Assembly (NCBI RefSeq): GCF_003073135.1 | Contig: NZ_PGDQ01000003.1 | Location: 62,001 to 126,000 of the forward strand | DNA: 64,000 nt | Direction of reading: 5' to 3' | From: Euzebya rosea | GTDB taxonomy: Bacteria; Actinomycetota; Nitriliruptoria; Euzebyales; Euzebyaceae | Notes under the pieces: model-generated | The model's input: the letters and a program-made list of their open reading frames with translations, nothing else | Database searches by the model: none | What the model was told of the DNA's origin: nothing | Part shown: positions 55,173-64,000 of the stretch, one piece after another | Layout: each line of letters starts with the position of its first letter | Position numbering within the stretch: position 1 is the stretch's first letter | Position numbers and translations under genes: made by a program

Positions 55173-56000
55173 ATGGCCGGAATCGGAGAGACGCTGCGGG
55201 CAGAGCGTCGGCGGCAGGGGCGCACCCTGGCCGACGCTGCCGCTGAGACGCGTGTACGTGAGTCCTACCTCGCCGCGATCGAGGAGGACGACTTCGCCGT
55301 GCTCGGCGGGGACGTCTATGCCCGCGGCTTCATCCGCCTCTACGGGCGATACCTCGACCTCGACGCCGAGGCGCTGGTCGAGGCCTACCGGGCCAACCAC
55401 GACACCGGTGAGGAGGTCGCGGCCTTCCCCGGCTCCAGCATCGACGACATCCTCCCGCCAGACGGTGGCACCCGACTGCCGTTCAACCCCGCGATCCTCG
55501 GGGCCGTCGGGCTGGTGGCCCTCCTCGTCATCGCCTTCTTCGCCTTCCGCGGTGGCGGCGAGGCCGAGGGCGAGGCCACCGAGGACCCCAACGCCCCCGG
55601 TCCCTCGCCGGCGGAAGTCGCCGAGGTCCCCGACGAGGCCCCCACGGAGGACGACGGGCAGGCGCTGGCCAACACCCCCGCCGACCCCCTCGTCGACGCC
55701 TCCACACCTGCCCAGCTCGACGGCCCGGCGCTCACCGAGGTGGTCATCGAGGTCTCGGTCCTGCAGCCCGTCCGGCTCAACGTCGTCGAGGGCCAGCCGC
55801 CCGTGAGCAACGCCCAGCTGGACGTCGGTGACTCCCGCACCCTGACCGGTGATCCGGCCGTGGTGTTCAGGGTCAGCGATGCCGCCGCCGTCGACATCAC
55901 CGTCAACGGCCTACCATTGGTCGGCCTCGGCGGACCCGGACAAGCCGTCGAGGTGTCCTGCGCCATCGGCGAGCAGGCCTGCCAAGTTCGCGTGATCTGA
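55173..56000 (+). CDS. RodZ-like helix-turn-helix membrane protein (DUF4115)
   Basis: 275 residues. N-terminal Xre-type helix-turn-helix (G-E-T-L-R-A-E-R-R-R-Q-G-R-T-L-A-D-A-A, residues 5-70, including G-D-V-Y-A-R-G-F-I-R-L-Y-G-R-Y), a membrane helix at about residues 110-128, an acidic/Pro linker and a C-terminal beta domain (residues about 190-275). RodZ links MreB to the envelope; actinobacterial homologues precede rimO-pgsA as here. It ends 8 nt before rimO. Confidence 0.88.
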   Translation: MAGIGETLRAERRRQGRTLADAAAETRVRESYLAAIEEDDFAVLGGDVYARGFIRLYGRYLDLDAEALVEAYRANHDTGEEVAAFPGSSIDDILPPDGGTRLPFNPAILGAVGLVALLVIAFFAFRGGGEAEGEATEDPNAPGPSPAEVAEVPDEAPTEDDGQALANTPADPLVDASTPAQLDGPALTEVVIEVSVLQPVRLNVVEGQPPVSNAQLDVGDSRTLTGDPAVVFRVSDAAAVDITVNGLPLVGLGGPGQAVEVSCAIGEQACQVRVI

Positions 56001-56008
56001 GCCCCATC

Positions 56009-57409
56009 GTGACCGACTCCACCCTCACCCCTCCCGCCAGCGACCGTCGTCGCGTGGCCATCGTCACGCTGGGCTGCGGCCGCAACGAGGTGGACTCCGA
56101 CAACGTCGGCGGCCTGCTCGGCAGCGGCGGCTTCGACATCGTCGACGACCCCGACGGCGCGGACTGCGTGATCGTCAACACCTGCACGTTCATCGGCCCG
56201 GCGCGCGAGGAGTCCATCGAGACCGTCCTCGACGCCGTCGACGGGGACCGGCCGGTCGTCGTCATGGGCTGCATGGCCGAGCGGTACGGCGACGAGCTCG
56301 CCGAAGCCGTCCCCGAAGCTGCCGCCGTCGTCGGGTTCGGCCAGTACACCCAGCTCGCCGACATCGTCGGCCGGGCCATCGACGGGTCCCCGGCCGTCGC
56401 ACCAGCCACCATCGCGCCGGCGTCCACCGGACGCCGTGGCCTGCCGGTCCTCGGCGCCGGCCCCGCCGGACCCGACGCGCCGCCCAACGTCTCCTTCCCG
56501 GTCCGCACCGTCCCCAAGGGGCCGTGGGCCTACCTCAAGATCGCCGGCGGCTGCGACCGCGTCTGCACCTTCTGCTCCATCCCCTCCTTCCGTGGGCGCT
56601 TCGTGTCCCGGCCGCTGGAGGAGCTCGAGGCCGAGGTGCGCTGGCTGGCCTCCACCGGCGTGCGCGAGCTGGTCTGCGTCAGCGAGAACACCACTTCCTG
56701 GGGCAAGGACCTCGACAGCGGCCGCCACGGCCAGGTCGACCTCGTCGAGATGTTCGACCGGGTCGAAGGGCTGGAGATGGTCCGCCTGATGTACCTGCAG
56801 CCGGCCGAGATCATCCCCGAGCTGCTCGACGCGATGGCCGCCTCCGACACCGTCGTGCCCTACTACGACCTGTCGTTGCAGCACGCCAGCGAGTCCGTCC
56901 TCGACCGCATGGCCCGCTCGGGGTCGCCCGAGCGCTTCCTCGACCTGATGGAGGGCATCCGCCGGCGGGATCCCGACGCGGTCTTCCGCTCCTCCTTCAT
57001 CACGGGTTTCCCCGGTGAGACCGAGGCCGACGTCGAGACGTTGATGGACTTCGTCGGCGACGCCGGGATCGACTGGTCGGGTGTGTTCACCTACTCACCC
57101 GAGGACGGCACCCCCGCCGCCACCATGGACGACCAGGTCCCCACCGACGAGGCCCGTGCCCGCGCCGACGCCGTCACCGAGGTGATCGAGGCCGTCGCGC
57201 AGGAACGCACCGACGCCTTCGTCGGCCGGACCCTGGAGATGCTGGTGGAGTCCCACGAGGGCGACACCGCCATCGGCCGCAGCTACCGCGAGGCCCCAGA
57301 GACCGACGGCGAGATCCGCGCCGAGGGCGTGCAGACCCCGGTCGGGCGCATGGCGCCGGTCACCATCGTCGCCAGCGACGGCGTCGACCTCGTCGCCCGG
57401 CCGGCGTAG
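56009..57409 (+). CDS. rimO: Ribosomal protein S12 methylthiotransferase RimO
   Basis: 466 residues, GTG start. N-terminal UPF0004 domain with three Cys (L-G-C-G-R-N, N-T-C-T-F-I, M-G-C-M-A-E-R), radical-SAM cluster C182-D-R-V-C186-T-F-C189, followed by I-P-S-F-R-G-R-F, which separates RimO from MiaB. C-terminal TRAM domain (residues about 395-462). Methylthiolates an Asp of S12. The stretch at residues 125-155 before the SAM domain is Pro/Ala-rich and longer than usual. Confidence 0.93.
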   Translation: MTDSTLTPPASDRRRVAIVTLGCGRNEVDSDNVGGLLGSGGFDIVDDPDGADCVIVNTCTFIGPAREESIETVLDAVDGDRPVVVMGCMAERYGDELAEAVPEAAAVVGFGQYTQLADIVGRAIDGSPAVAPATIAPASTGRRGLPVLGAGPAGPDAPPNVSFPVRTVPKGPWAYLKIAGGCDRVCTFCSIPSFRGRFVSRPLEELEAEVRWLASTGVRELVCVSENTTSWGKDLDSGRHGQVDLVEMFDRVEGLEMVRLMYLQPAEIIPELLDAMAASDTVVPYYDLSLQHASESVLDRMARSGSPERFLDLMEGIRRRDPDAVFRSSFITGFPGETEADVETLMDFVGDAGIDWSGVFTYSPEDGTPAATMDDQVPTDEARARADAVTEVIEAVAQERTDAFVGRTLEMLVESHEGDTAIGRSYREAPETDGEIRAEGVQTPVGRMAPVTIVASDGVDLVARPA

Positions 57410-57420
57410 CGGACAGGGAC

Positions 57421-58056
57421 GTGGCCGACACCGACCACCCCCACGGCGACCACCCCACCGGCGGCGCCGCGGCGGCGACGGCGGAACCCTCCCCCCTCAA
57501 CCTGGCGAACGCCTTCACGTTCCTGCGGGTCCTCCTGGTGCCCGTCATCGGGGTCCTGCTCGCCCGCAGCAGCGGCGACGCCGGCACCGCCACCCGCTGG
57601 TGGGCGTTCGGCATCTTCGTCTTCGCGGCCCTGACGGACTCCATCGACGGCTGGGTTGCCCGGCGGCTGGTCGGCGTGACCCGCTGGGGACAGCTGGCCG
57701 ACCCCCTGGCGGACAAGCTGCTGATCATCGGGTCGCTGGCGATCCTCGCGGCGCTGGGGGAGCTCCCATGGTGGGCCGTCGTCGTCATCATCGCCCGCGA
57801 GGTGTTCGTCACCTGGCAACGGGGCGCGCTGCTGCGGGACCACGACGTCGTCATGCCCGCCAGCGTGTGGGGCAAGGTCAAGACCGTCACGCAGGTCATC
57901 GCCGTGACCCTGTACCTGTACCCCGGGGTGGCCGACGTGGCGTTCGTGGTGCTGCTGCTCGCCGTCGCGGCGACGGTCGGCAGCGGACTGGAGTACCTCG
58001 CCCGCGTCCAGCGGCTTCGCCAGCAGGCCATCGCCGCCGCCAACGGAGGATCATGA
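57421..58056 (+). CDS. pgsA: CDP-diacylglycerol-glycerol-3-phosphate 3-phosphatidyltransferase
   Basis: 211 residues, GTG start. CDP-alcohol phosphotransferase motif D-S-I-D-G-W-V-A-R-R then G-Q-L-A-D-P-L-A-D-K at about residues 70-100, preceded by N-L-A-N-A-F-T-F-L-R. Five to six helices. Makes phosphatidylglycerophosphate. In the conserved rimO-pgsA-cinA-recA order; stop overlaps cinA. Confidence 0.94.
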   Translation: MADTDHPHGDHPTGGAAAATAEPSPLNLANAFTFLRVLLVPVIGVLLARSSGDAGTATRWWAFGIFVFAALTDSIDGWVARRLVGVTRWGQLADPLADKLLIIGSLAILAALGELPWWAVVVIIAREVFVTWQRGALLRDHDVVMPASVWGKVKTVTQVIAVTLYLYPGVADVAFVVLLLAVAATVGSGLEYLARVQRLRQQAIAAANGGS

Positions 58057-59312
58057 CCGTGGGGACGACCGCAGAGATCATCGCGATCGGCGCCGAGCTG
58101 CTGCTTGGCGACAACACCGACACCAACTCCACGTGGTTGTCGCAGCGGCTCGTCGAGCTCGGCGTGACCGTGGTCCGCCACACCTCCGTCGGTGATGGGA
58201 TCGACGACATGGCCACCGCGCTGGAGGAGGCGCTCGGGCGTGCGGACGTGGTGCTGACCACCGGCGGGCTCGGTCCGACCCAGGACGACCTCACCCGGGT
58301 CGCCCTCGCCCGGGTGGCTGGCGCGCCGCTGGTCCGCGACGAGGCGACCCTGGCCGATATCCAGGCGTACTTCGAGTCGCGAGGCCGCGTCATGTCGCCG
58401 TCCAACGCCCAGCAGGCCGACATCCCCGAGGGTGGCCGCTGGTTGACGCGCGTCGGCTCCGCACCCGGCCTGGCGCTGGAGGTCGACGGCGGCCTCGTCG
58501 TCTGCATGCCGGGTGTCCCGAGCGAGATGCACGTCATGTTCGAGCAGGACGTCGTCGCGATGCTCGTCGAGCGTGGCGGCCTGTCCACGACCGTCACCCG
58601 TACCGTGCGCACCGCGGGGCTCAGCGAGAGCGGCATCGCCGACACGCTCGCCGAGCTGGTCGCCCGGGTCGAGCGCGACGGCGGCCCGACGATCGCCTTC
58701 CTTGCCTCCAGGGGCGAGACGCGGGTCAAGGTGACCGCGACTGCCCCCGACCGGCCCACCGCGCTGGCCGCCATCGACCCGGTGGTGGAGGAGGTCGTGG
58801 CCCTGCTCGGCACCGGGGTCATGGGCCTTGACGACGAGGGGGTCGAGCACGCCATCGGACGCCTGCTGGGGGCCCACGGCTGGACGCTCGCCGTGGCCGA
58901 GTCCATGACCGGAGGAGGAGTGGGGGCACGCCTCGTGACGGTCCCCGGTGCGTCCGCGTGGTTCCGCGGTGGCCTGATCACCTACGCGACCGAGGTCAAG
59001 GCGTTGCTGGCCGGCCTGGACCCTGCGGGCCTGGCCGGGACCGGCCCCGTCGAGGGGGCGACCGCGGAGGCCCTGGCCCGCGCTGCCGCGGAGCGCTGCA
59101 GCGCCGACGTCGGGCTCGGCATCGTCGGCGTGGCCGGCCCCGAGCCGGTCGGTGACGCCCCGGTCGGCACGGTTCGGGTCGCGGTCGTGGTGGCCGGCAC
59201 CACGGCCGTGGTCGAGGAGATGCGGATGCCCGGCCGATCCCGCGTCGACATCCAGTCCTTCGGGGCGTCCGGCGCCCTGTCGGTGCTGCACGCGGTCCTG
59301 CGGACCGCCTGA
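58053..59312 (+). CDS. cinA: CinA-like protein (competence/damage-inducible; NMN deamidase-type C-domain)
   Basis: 419 residues, ATG at 58053 overlapping pgsA (ATGA). N-terminal MoCF-like domain (I-G-A-E-L-L-L-G-D, T-T-G-G-L-G-P-T-Q-D-D) and C-terminal CinA domain (A-V-A-E-S-M-T-G-G near residue 283, G-V-A-G-P near 360). Family members have ADP-ribose pyrophosphatase and nicotinamide-nucleotide amidase activities. Shares a base with thpR. Confidence 0.94.
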   Translation: MTVGTTAEIIAIGAELLLGDNTDTNSTWLSQRLVELGVTVVRHTSVGDGIDDMATALEEALGRADVVLTTGGLGPTQDDLTRVALARVAGAPLVRDEATLADIQAYFESRGRVMSPSNAQQADIPEGGRWLTRVGSAPGLALEVDGGLVVCMPGVPSEMHVMFEQDVVAMLVERGGLSTTVTRTVRTAGLSESGIADTLAELVARVERDGGPTIAFLASRGETRVKVTATAPDRPTALAAIDPVVEEVVALLGTGVMGLDDEGVEHAIGRLLGAHGWTLAVAESMTGGGVGARLVTVPGASAWFRGGLITYATEVKALLAGLDPAGLAGTGPVEGATAEALARAAAERCSADVGLGIVGVAGPEPVGDAPVGTVRVAVVVAGTTAVVEEMRMPGRSRVDIQSFGASGALSVLHAVLRTA

Positions 59313-59869
59313 TGCGCAGCTTCGTCGCGCTTCCCGTCCCAACGGCGGTCGCGACGATGATCCAGCCGGCAGTCGGCGTCCTGCGGGACCGCTGGCCGGG
59401 GCTGCGCTGGACCGATCCGCTGGGCTGGCACCTGACCCTCGCGTTCCTGGGCGAGGTCGACGATGCGACGGCGACCGCGGTGTGCGACGCGGTCCGGTCC
59501 GCTGTCGCGGATGTGCCGTCGGTGGCGGTTCGCCTGCCGGGGTCTGCCGACACCGCACCCGGGTCACGGGGGATCGTGTGGCTTCCTGTGACATCACCGC
59601 CGCTGCCCGCGCTGGCAGAAGGAGTCCGGGACGCCTGCGACGCCGCCGGGGCCCCGCCGGACCGCGACCGGGCGTTCCGAGGACACCTGACCCTCTGCCG
59701 GGTCCCGCGCCGATCGACGGACGATCCCGCCGCACTCGCCCGGACGGTCGCGGCCGCCTACGACGGTCCGCCGCTGTCGTGGACCGCCGACCGGGTCGAG
59801 GTCCTCCGCAGCGACCGCACCGCCACCGGCGCACGGTACGTGGAGCTGGCGAGCATCCCGCTCACCTGA
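59312..59869 (+). CDS. thpR: RNA 2',3'-cyclic phosphodiesterase (2H family)
   Basis: 185 residues. Two HxTL motifs, H40-L-T-L43 and H125-L-T-L, define the 2H phosphoesterase fold; opens with M-R-S-F-V-A-L-P, as usual. Acts on cyclic phosphate RNA ends. The stop codon lies in the first unit of a 15-bp tandem repeat. Confidence 0.92.
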   Translation: MRSFVALPVPTAVATMIQPAVGVLRDRWPGLRWTDPLGWHLTLAFLGEVDDATATAVCDAVRSAVADVPSVAVRLPGSADTAPGSRGIVWLPVTSPPLPALAEGVRDACDAAGAPPDRDRAFRGHLTLCRVPRRSTDDPAALARTVAAAYDGPPLSWTADRVEVLRSDRTATGARYVELASIPLT

Positions 59870-59898
59870 CCCCCGCTCACCTGCCCCCCGCTCACCTG
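59858..59898 (+). repeat. 15-bp tandem repeat spanning the thpR stop codon
   Basis: CCGCTCACCTG at 59858, 59873 and 59888. The first copy encodes the last codons of thpR. The remaining sequence to 60060 shows no gene. Confidence 0.85.
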
Positions 59899-60060
59899 AC
59901 TGACCCCGCACCGAACGCGGGCCGGTCAGGGGGACAGTGGAGGATCAGGGGTCGATGTCACACCGCGGGCGTACGCTTCGGGCATCGGAATCACGGGTGT
60001 GTGATTACCGACCGGTCGTGGGGATGCGACCGGGTGACACGGGAAGGCAGGCGCAGAAGG

Positions 60061-60498
60061 ATGCACGACGCCCAGGGGAACGCGGTCACCATCGACCTGA
60101 CCGACGACACGACCGCCAGGCGGTTCGGCGCGACCACGCTGCCGGTGGGCCGTCGGGCCCAGCTGCTGGCGCTCCGGCAGCAGCTGGAGTGGTGCGAGCA
60201 GGCCGTGATGGCCGCCCAGCGCGACGCCGACCGGGCGATGCGCAGCAGCGACCTGAGCGACGACGAACGCTGGCGGGCCGTCCAGAAGCTCAGGGCGCTG
60301 TCGTGGAAGGTCTGCCGCGAGGTGCTGCCGCTGATCAGCCGCGTCCCCCCGGGACTGCGTGATCACGAGGCCTACAGGGGCGTGGAGGAGGCGGGCCACT
60401 CGCTGCGACGGCGGACCGAGGACGCCATGCGCGACAACGCCAACTACGCCGTCGACCTGGTGAACGCCGCCAACGACCGGGTCACGGCCCGCTGGTGA
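60061..60498 (+). CDS. Hypothetical protein, helical, charged
   Basis: 145 residues, not recognised. No signal peptide or membrane helix. Mostly helical with many Arg/Asp/Glu; Q-Q-L-E-W-C-E-Q-A-V-M-A-A-Q-R-D-A-D-R-A and W-K-V-C-R-E-V-L-P-L-I are the most distinctive parts. ATG 60061 follows CAGAAGG closely. Lies between thpR and recA. Codon use (GC-rich third positions) supports a real gene. Confidence 0.65.
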   Translation: MHDAQGNAVTIDLTDDTTARRFGATTLPVGRRAQLLALRQQLEWCEQAVMAAQRDADRAMRSSDLSDDERWRAVQKLRALSWKVCREVLPLISRVPPGLRDHEAYRGVEEAGHSLRRRTEDAMRDNANYAVDLVNAANDRVTARW

Positions 60499-60561
60499 CG
60501 CCCGCCGGCTGACGACGGGCCGGCGCCAGGCATGCCGTCCACGGACGTCCCCTCGACATGC

Positions 60562-60590
60562 TTGGCACTCGAACGATTGTTCGATACCGT
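60562..60590 (+). promoter_or_regulatory. recA promoter with LexA (SOS) box
   Basis: Perfect actinobacterial LexA site TCGAAC-GATT-GTTCGA at 60569-60584. TTGGCA (60562-60567) and TACCGT (60585-60590) are 17 bp apart, so the operator fills the spacer. LexA would repress recA-recX until DNA damage. Leader of roughly 120 nt to the recA ATG with AGGAGG ahead of it. Confidence 0.85.
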
Positions 60591-60716
60591 GGGGGGAGGT
60601 GCAGTTGTCCACAGCCGCGTCGGATCATCCGGCCTCGATGTCACACCCCCGACGTACCGTCGACCAGACAGACCCACACAGACCCACACCGGCCGCGAGG
60701 CCGGCAGGAGGACACC

Positions 60717-61769
60717 ATGGCCAAGACCGACCGTGAGAAGGCGCTCGAGCTGGCGCTCGGTTCGATCGAGAAGCAGTTCGGCAAGGGCGCGATCATGCGC
60801 ATGGACGAGGGTGCCCAGCAGAAGGTCGCCACGATCCCCACGGGCGCGATCGGCCTGGACGTCGCGCTGGGTGTGGGCGGGTTCCCCCGTGGACGGGTCT
60901 GCGAGATCTACGGCCCCGAGTCCAGCGGCAAGACGACCGTGGCCCTGCACGCCATCGCCGAGGCGCAGAAGGCCGGCGGGATCGCCGCGTTCATCGACGC
61001 CGAGCACGCGCTGGACCCCACCTACGCCCGGGCGCTCGGGGTCGACGTCGACGCCCTCCTGGTGTCCCAGCCCGACACCGGTGAGCAGGCCCTGGAGATC
61101 ACCGACACGCTCGTCCGCTCCGGCGCCGTCGACCTGCTCGTCGTCGACTCCGTGGCTGCCCTGACGCCCCGTGCCGAGATCGAGGGCGAGATGGGCGACT
61201 CCCACGTCGGCCTGCAGGCCCGCCTGATGAGCCAGGCGCTGCGCAAGCTCGCCGGTCACCTGAACAAGTCCCGGACCTGCTGCATCTTCATCAACCAGCT
61301 GCGCGAGAAGATCGGCGTGATGTTCGGCTCGCCCGAGACCACCCCCGGCGGTCGTGCCCTGAAGTTCTACTCCTCCGTGCGGTTGGACATCCGTCGCATC
61401 GAGTCGCTGAAGGACGGCCAGGACTTCGTCGGGAACCGGGTTCGTGTCAAGGTCGTGAAGAACAAGCTGGCCCCGCCCTTCCGCAAGGCCGAGTTCGACA
61501 TCATGTTCGGCGAGGGCATCTCCAAGGAGGGCTCGTTGATCGACATGGGGGTCGAGCACGGGATCATCCGCAAGGCGGGTGCCTGGTACACCTACGACGG
61601 CGAACAGCTCGGCCAGGGCCGCGAGAACGCCCGCAGCTTCCTCAAGGAGCACGGCGACGTCGCGGACGAGATCTACAAGCGGACCATCGAGATGCTGGGC
61701 CTCGTGCCGACCGACGTCACCGGCGACGACAGCCTCGAGATCGACGAGGCGCTGGCCCTCGACGCGTGA
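60717..61769 (+). CDS. recA: Recombinase RecA
   Basis: 350 residues. Walker A G66-P-E-S-S-G-K-T73, the M-R-M-D region, [16 protein letters not shown] (L2 loop start), K-N-K-L-A-P-P-F. Strand exchange and LexA co-protease. ATG at 60717 after GGAGGACACC. No intein. Confidence 0.98.
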   Translation: MAKTDREKALELALGSIEKQFGKGAIMRMDEGAQQKVATIPTGAIGLDVALGVGGFPRGRVCEIYGPESSGKTTVALHAIAEAQKAGGIAAFIDAEHALDPTYARALGVDVDALLVSQPDTGEQALEITDTLVRSGAVDLLVVDSVAALTPRAEIEGEMGDSHVGLQARLMSQALRKLAGHLNKSRTCCIFINQLREKIGVMFGSPETTPGGRALKFYSSVRLDIRRIESLKDGQDFVGNRVRVKVVKNKLAPPFRKAEFDIMFGEGISKEGSLIDMGVEHGIIRKAGAWYTYDGEQLGQGRENARSFLKEHGDVADEIYKRTIEMLGLVPTDVTGDDSLEIDEALALDA

Positions 61770-62389
61770 GCGACCCGGAGGTCATCGCCCGCCTCCGTGC
61801 CGCGATGGAGGCGGCCGGGGTCGACAGGACTGCCCCGGGCGCCGCTGCGCCCGACGCTGCTCCCGACGATGTCCCCGGTGGCTTGGCGGGCGTGCCGGAC
61901 GACGTGGACGCAGCGGCACTGTCCAAGGCGATCGCCTACCTGACCCGCAGCGCGTCACGTCATCCGCTGACGGTCGCGGAGGCGCGCGACAAGCTCATCG
62001 CACGCGAGTACGACGACGCTGTCGCCGACGCGGCGGTCGCCCGCGCCGTCGCGACGCGGATGCTCGACGACGAGGGGTTCGCCCGCGCATGGGTGGATGA
62101 CCGCGGGGTCAAGCGGGGCTACGGCCGGCGTCGGCTGCACCGCGAGCTCACGAAGCGAAAGGTCCCCGAACCGGTCATCGACGCAGCGCTGGCCCAGCTC
62201 GACGAGGTCGACGAGACGGCCCAGGCGCTGGACTTCGCACGCCAGCGCGCCCAGCGGATGCCGGCCGACCTGCCGCCGGCGCGGGTGGCCCAGCGGCTGG
62301 TCGGCATGCTCGTCCGCCGCGGGTTCGACTCGGGTACGGCGCACCAGGCCGCTCGCGAGGCCACCGCCCTCGACCGCGACTGGGACTGA
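61766..62389 (+). CDS. recX: Regulatory protein RecX
   Basis: 207 residues, GTG start overlapping the recA stop. Three-helix repeats with [14 protein letters not shown] near residue 70 and [14 protein letters not shown], typical of RecX, which modulates RecA filaments. The N-terminal 50 residues are low-complexity. Confidence 0.93.
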   Translation: MSDPEVIARLRAAMEAAGVDRTAPGAAAPDAAPDDVPGGLAGVPDDVDAAALSKAIAYLTRSASRHPLTVAEARDKLIAREYDDAVADAAVARAVATRMLDDEGFARAWVDDRGVKRGYGRRRLHRELTKRKVPEPVIDAALAQLDEVDETAQALDFARQRAQRMPADLPPARVAQRLVGMLVRRGFDSGTAHQAAREATALDRDWD

Positions 62390-62417
62390 ACTGGATTCAT
62401 TCCCCCGGACGAACCGC

Positions 62418-62445
62418 GGACCCCGCCGGGTGATCGACGGGGTCC
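62418..62445 (+). terminator. Candidate terminator after recX
   Basis: GGACCCCG (62418-62425) pairs with CGGGGTCC (62438-62445), 12-nt loop. No T-run follows, so efficiency is uncertain. Confidence 0.5.
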
Positions 62446-62483
62446 GAGGCCCTAGGAGGCTGGTGTCTCTGGAGGTGAATGGC

Positions 62484-62575
62484 CCACACGGCCTGGCGGC
62501 CTGCACGGCCTGGCGGCCTGCACGGCCTGGCGGCCCATACGGCCTGGAGGCCCATACGGCCTGGCGGCCTACACG
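62484..62575. repeat. 17-bp tandem repeat array, five units
   Basis: CACGGCCTGGCGGCCTG-type units (CACGG/TACGG CCTGGCGGCC) repeat about five times and run into the stop codon (62569-62571) of the minus-strand gene. Contains internal GGCC palindromes. Confidence 0.85.
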
Positions 62576-63402
62576 TCCAGGGTGGTGACCGTCAGGCGGT
62601 CGGCGCGGCGGCGCATGCCGTACCCGGCAGCGCCGAGCAGGCCGAGGCCGGTCGCGGTGATCCAGGCGGCCGACCCGTCGGTGTAGGGGACCATCGCGGC
62701 GCCGGTGAACCGCAGGGCGTCGGCGGCGGCCTGCTGGATCGGTGCGGCCGTGGTGGTGGGGGGCGCGATCATCGGGGTCTCGTACTCCATCGGGACCGAG
62801 ACCATGGGCGCTTCGTAGGGCTGCAGCGTCAGGCCGTTCTGGCTGCGGACGCCGTCGATGTTGGCGCCGAGGTTGGCCGGCTGGATGGTCGGGGTGCCGG
62901 CGACGCGACCGTCGGCGGCGGGGGCCTGGGGCTCGACGACCTCGGTGGGGGCCTTGCCGGCCGCCGTCACCTTGGTGGGCTCCGCCTCGGCGCCGTCGTC
63001 GGTGGTCACGGTGCCGCCCTGCGAGCCGGACTGGGGTGCGGGCGCCGCCGGGGGAGCGGGGACACCCTGGTTGTCGTCCGCGGGAGCGTCGTCCCCGAGC
63101 AGTCCGGCGGGGACCTCCTCCACCAGGGGGGCGACCGCGTCCAGGGGCAGGGCGTCGGTCACGGGGGCGACGGCCTCCACGACCGGGGCGACCGTCTCGA
63201 CGACGTCGTCGACGACACCGCAGGCCGCATCCACGATCGGGTCGGCGCTGGACTCGGCGGCGCAGGCCGGCAGGGTCTCCTGGGGGGTGTCCAGCAGCTG
63301 GGCCGTCACCGGGACGACCGGCAGCAGCATCGCCGCACCGGCCAGGCTGGTGAACGCGATGGCACGGGGGGTGCGACGACGGGGGGAAGTGGGGTGGGCC
63401 AC
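62569..63402 (-). CDS. Secreted protein with LRFTG sorting-like C terminus, function unknown
   Basis: 277 residues, GTG start at 63402 with GGAG 9 nt upstream; longer in-frame starts exist but spoil the signal peptide. A signal peptide (R-R-R-T-P-R-A-I-A-F..., cleavage near T-A-Q) leads into a Val/Pro/Ala-rich, acidic, probably disordered region without a catalytic motif. The C-terminal L-R-F-T-G, a helix (residues about 248-264) and R-R-R-A-D-R form an arrangement like a sortase signal, but with LRFTG rather than LPxTG. No sortase gene in the window. Likely surface-exposed. Confidence 0.7.
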   Translation of the reverse strand: MAHPTSPRRRTPRAIAFTSLAGAAMLLPVVPVTAQLLDTPQETLPACAAESSADPIVDAACGVVDDVVETVAPVVEAVAPVTDALPLDAVAPLVEEVPAGLLGDDAPADDNQGVPAPPAAPAPQSGSQGGTVTTDDGAEAEPTKVTAAGKAPTEVVEPQAPAADGRVAGTPTIQPANLGANIDGVRSQNGLTLQPYEAPMVSVPMEYETPMIAPPTTTAAPIQQAAADALRFTGAAMVPYTDGSAAWITATGLGLLGAAGYGMRRRADRLTVTTLDV

Positions 63403-63640
63403 TGGGGGATCTCCTGCGGTTCGGTGCGGCTCTTCGCGGAACCCAACGACGCCCGCTGCGTCGTGTGACGGTTCTTCAGTGGAGTTTTCGCCCTTCGACA
63501 CCGGATCTCCTGCTGTCGGTCGGACAGTGGAGGTATCGGGTGACCGCGGCCGGACCTGTAGGACGTTGTCCTGTGACGCCGCGGTCATGGATGGACCAGC
63601 GGCGCCCGGGGGGCGGCTGGGCAGTCTCGACCACAACCCG

Positions 63641-63646
63641 TAGGCT
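63641..63646 (+). promoter_or_regulatory. Candidate -10 for the small membrane protein gene
   Basis: TAGGCT, 37 nt before the GTG at 63684; here a normal leader with GAGGAGAA is present. Confidence 0.35.
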
Positions 63647-63683
63647 GGTCAACCGCCCCGCTATCGGATGAGGAGAACCGCAC

Positions 63684-63977
63684 GTGAACGTGCTGCAGGT
63701 CTGGATGTTGATCGGTGTCCCCGCGCTGGCGCTCGCCGGTGCGCTCTTCGTGCGCCGTTCGCCCTGGCGGTCCGTCGTCGGCTACGCCGTCCTGTTCGCC
63801 GGCTTCGGTGGCATGGCGGTCTACGACCGGGCCAACGCCGCCGTCTTCGGTGGCCTCATCGCGTTGCTGTACGCCGCTGGCCGTGGCGGCAGCCTGGAGC
63901 GGATCGACACCCGAGCCGACGAGCTGGCCGTCCCCGACGCGTCGCTGCACCCCAAGCGTCGCGCGGCGCAGGGCTGA
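63684..63977 (+). CDS. Small membrane protein, unknown function
   Basis: 97 residues, GTG start with GAGGAGAA 8 nt before it. Three hydrophobic segments (about residues 5-22, 30-47, 52-67), then a charged tail (L-E-R-I-D-T-R-A-D-E-L). No family recognised. The next gene may begin at GTG 63989, of which only four codons are inside the window. Confidence 0.7.
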   Translation: MNVLQVWMLIGVPALALAGALFVRRSPWRSVVGYAVLFAGFGGMAVYDRANAAVFGGLIALLYAAGRGGSLERIDTRADELAVPDASLHPKRRAAQG

Positions 63978-64000
63978 TCGAGGATTCCGTGAGCGCACGT

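Noticed and set aside
60717-61769. RecA intein
   Set aside because: The recA frame is 350 residues and uninterrupted, with all motifs at normal spacing.
63402-63636. 78-residue extension of the LRFTG protein
   Set aside because: GTG 63402 has a ribosome site and begins a proper signal peptide; the extension would bury it.

Overview
The window is a very GC-rich bacterial chromosome segment, about 70% G+C by eye. Genes are densely packed, with many ATGA/GTGA start-stop overlaps and frequent GTG starts. It is an actinobacterium. The evidence is the conserved series truB-ribF-rpsO-pnp-M16 peptidase-dapB-thyX-dapA-rnj-ftsK-rimO-pgsA-cinA-recA-recX (the same order is familiar from mycobacteria and streptomycetes), a complete Mce operon, an actinobacterial LexA box before recA, and a type-2 cell-wall-binding-repeat protein. 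A deep-branching actinobacterium such as Nitriliruptoria/Euzebya would fit, but that placement is an inference.

Layout. 1-2.6 kb: end of a DHH phosphoesterase, truB, ribF, then a convergent terminator. 2.7-11.9 kb (minus strand): one long co-oriented block with an RlpA/PASTA lipoprotein, a sensor kinase, a LuxR-type regulator, a small membrane protein and a complete Mrp Na+/H+ antiporter (mrpA-G). 12.2-19.2 kb (plus): an ECF sigma factor, a candidate inhibitor, a TPR-CHAT caspase-like protease and a secreted subtilase, all translationally coupled, followed by a secreted cell-wall-binding-repeat protein. 19.4-23.8 kb: rpsO, pnp with a long structured leader, and an M16 peptidase. 24.2-28.6 kb: cysS, dapB, a CGNR zinc-finger protein, a GAF protein and a cytoplasmic subtilase. 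28.8-36.4 kb: a thyX-like gene, a histidine-kinase-like protein lacking the phospho-accepting His, dapA, RNase J and FtsK.

36.4-54.4 kb is accessory: a vapBC toxin-antitoxin pair, two copper-related genes (YcnI-type and CopC-CopD fusion), a soluble kinase/receiver pair, and a full Mce transporter operon (two YrbE permeases, MceA-F, an Mce-associated protein, a universal stress protein and the ATPase), ending with a glutaminase. 54.4-55.1 kb is a non-coding element with long inverted arms around two 170-bp direct repeats. 55.2-62.4 kb returns to the core: RodZ-like, rimO, pgsA, cinA, thpR, a small unknown, then recA-recX behind a LexA box. The window closes with a secreted protein carrying an LRFTG sorting-like signal and a small membrane protein.

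The most interesting unit is ECF sigma / anti-sigma-like protein / TPR-CHAT / subtilase at 12.2-17.1 kb. It resembles, without any CRISPR component, the protease-inhibitor-sigma logic of type III-E Craspase loci (TPR-CHAT, Csx30, CASP-sigma). Second-tier observations are a kinase with Ile in place of the catalytic His, a GAF/subtilase pair, several start codons placed 6-8 nt after a TANNNT box (leaderless candidates), and families of intergenic repeats.
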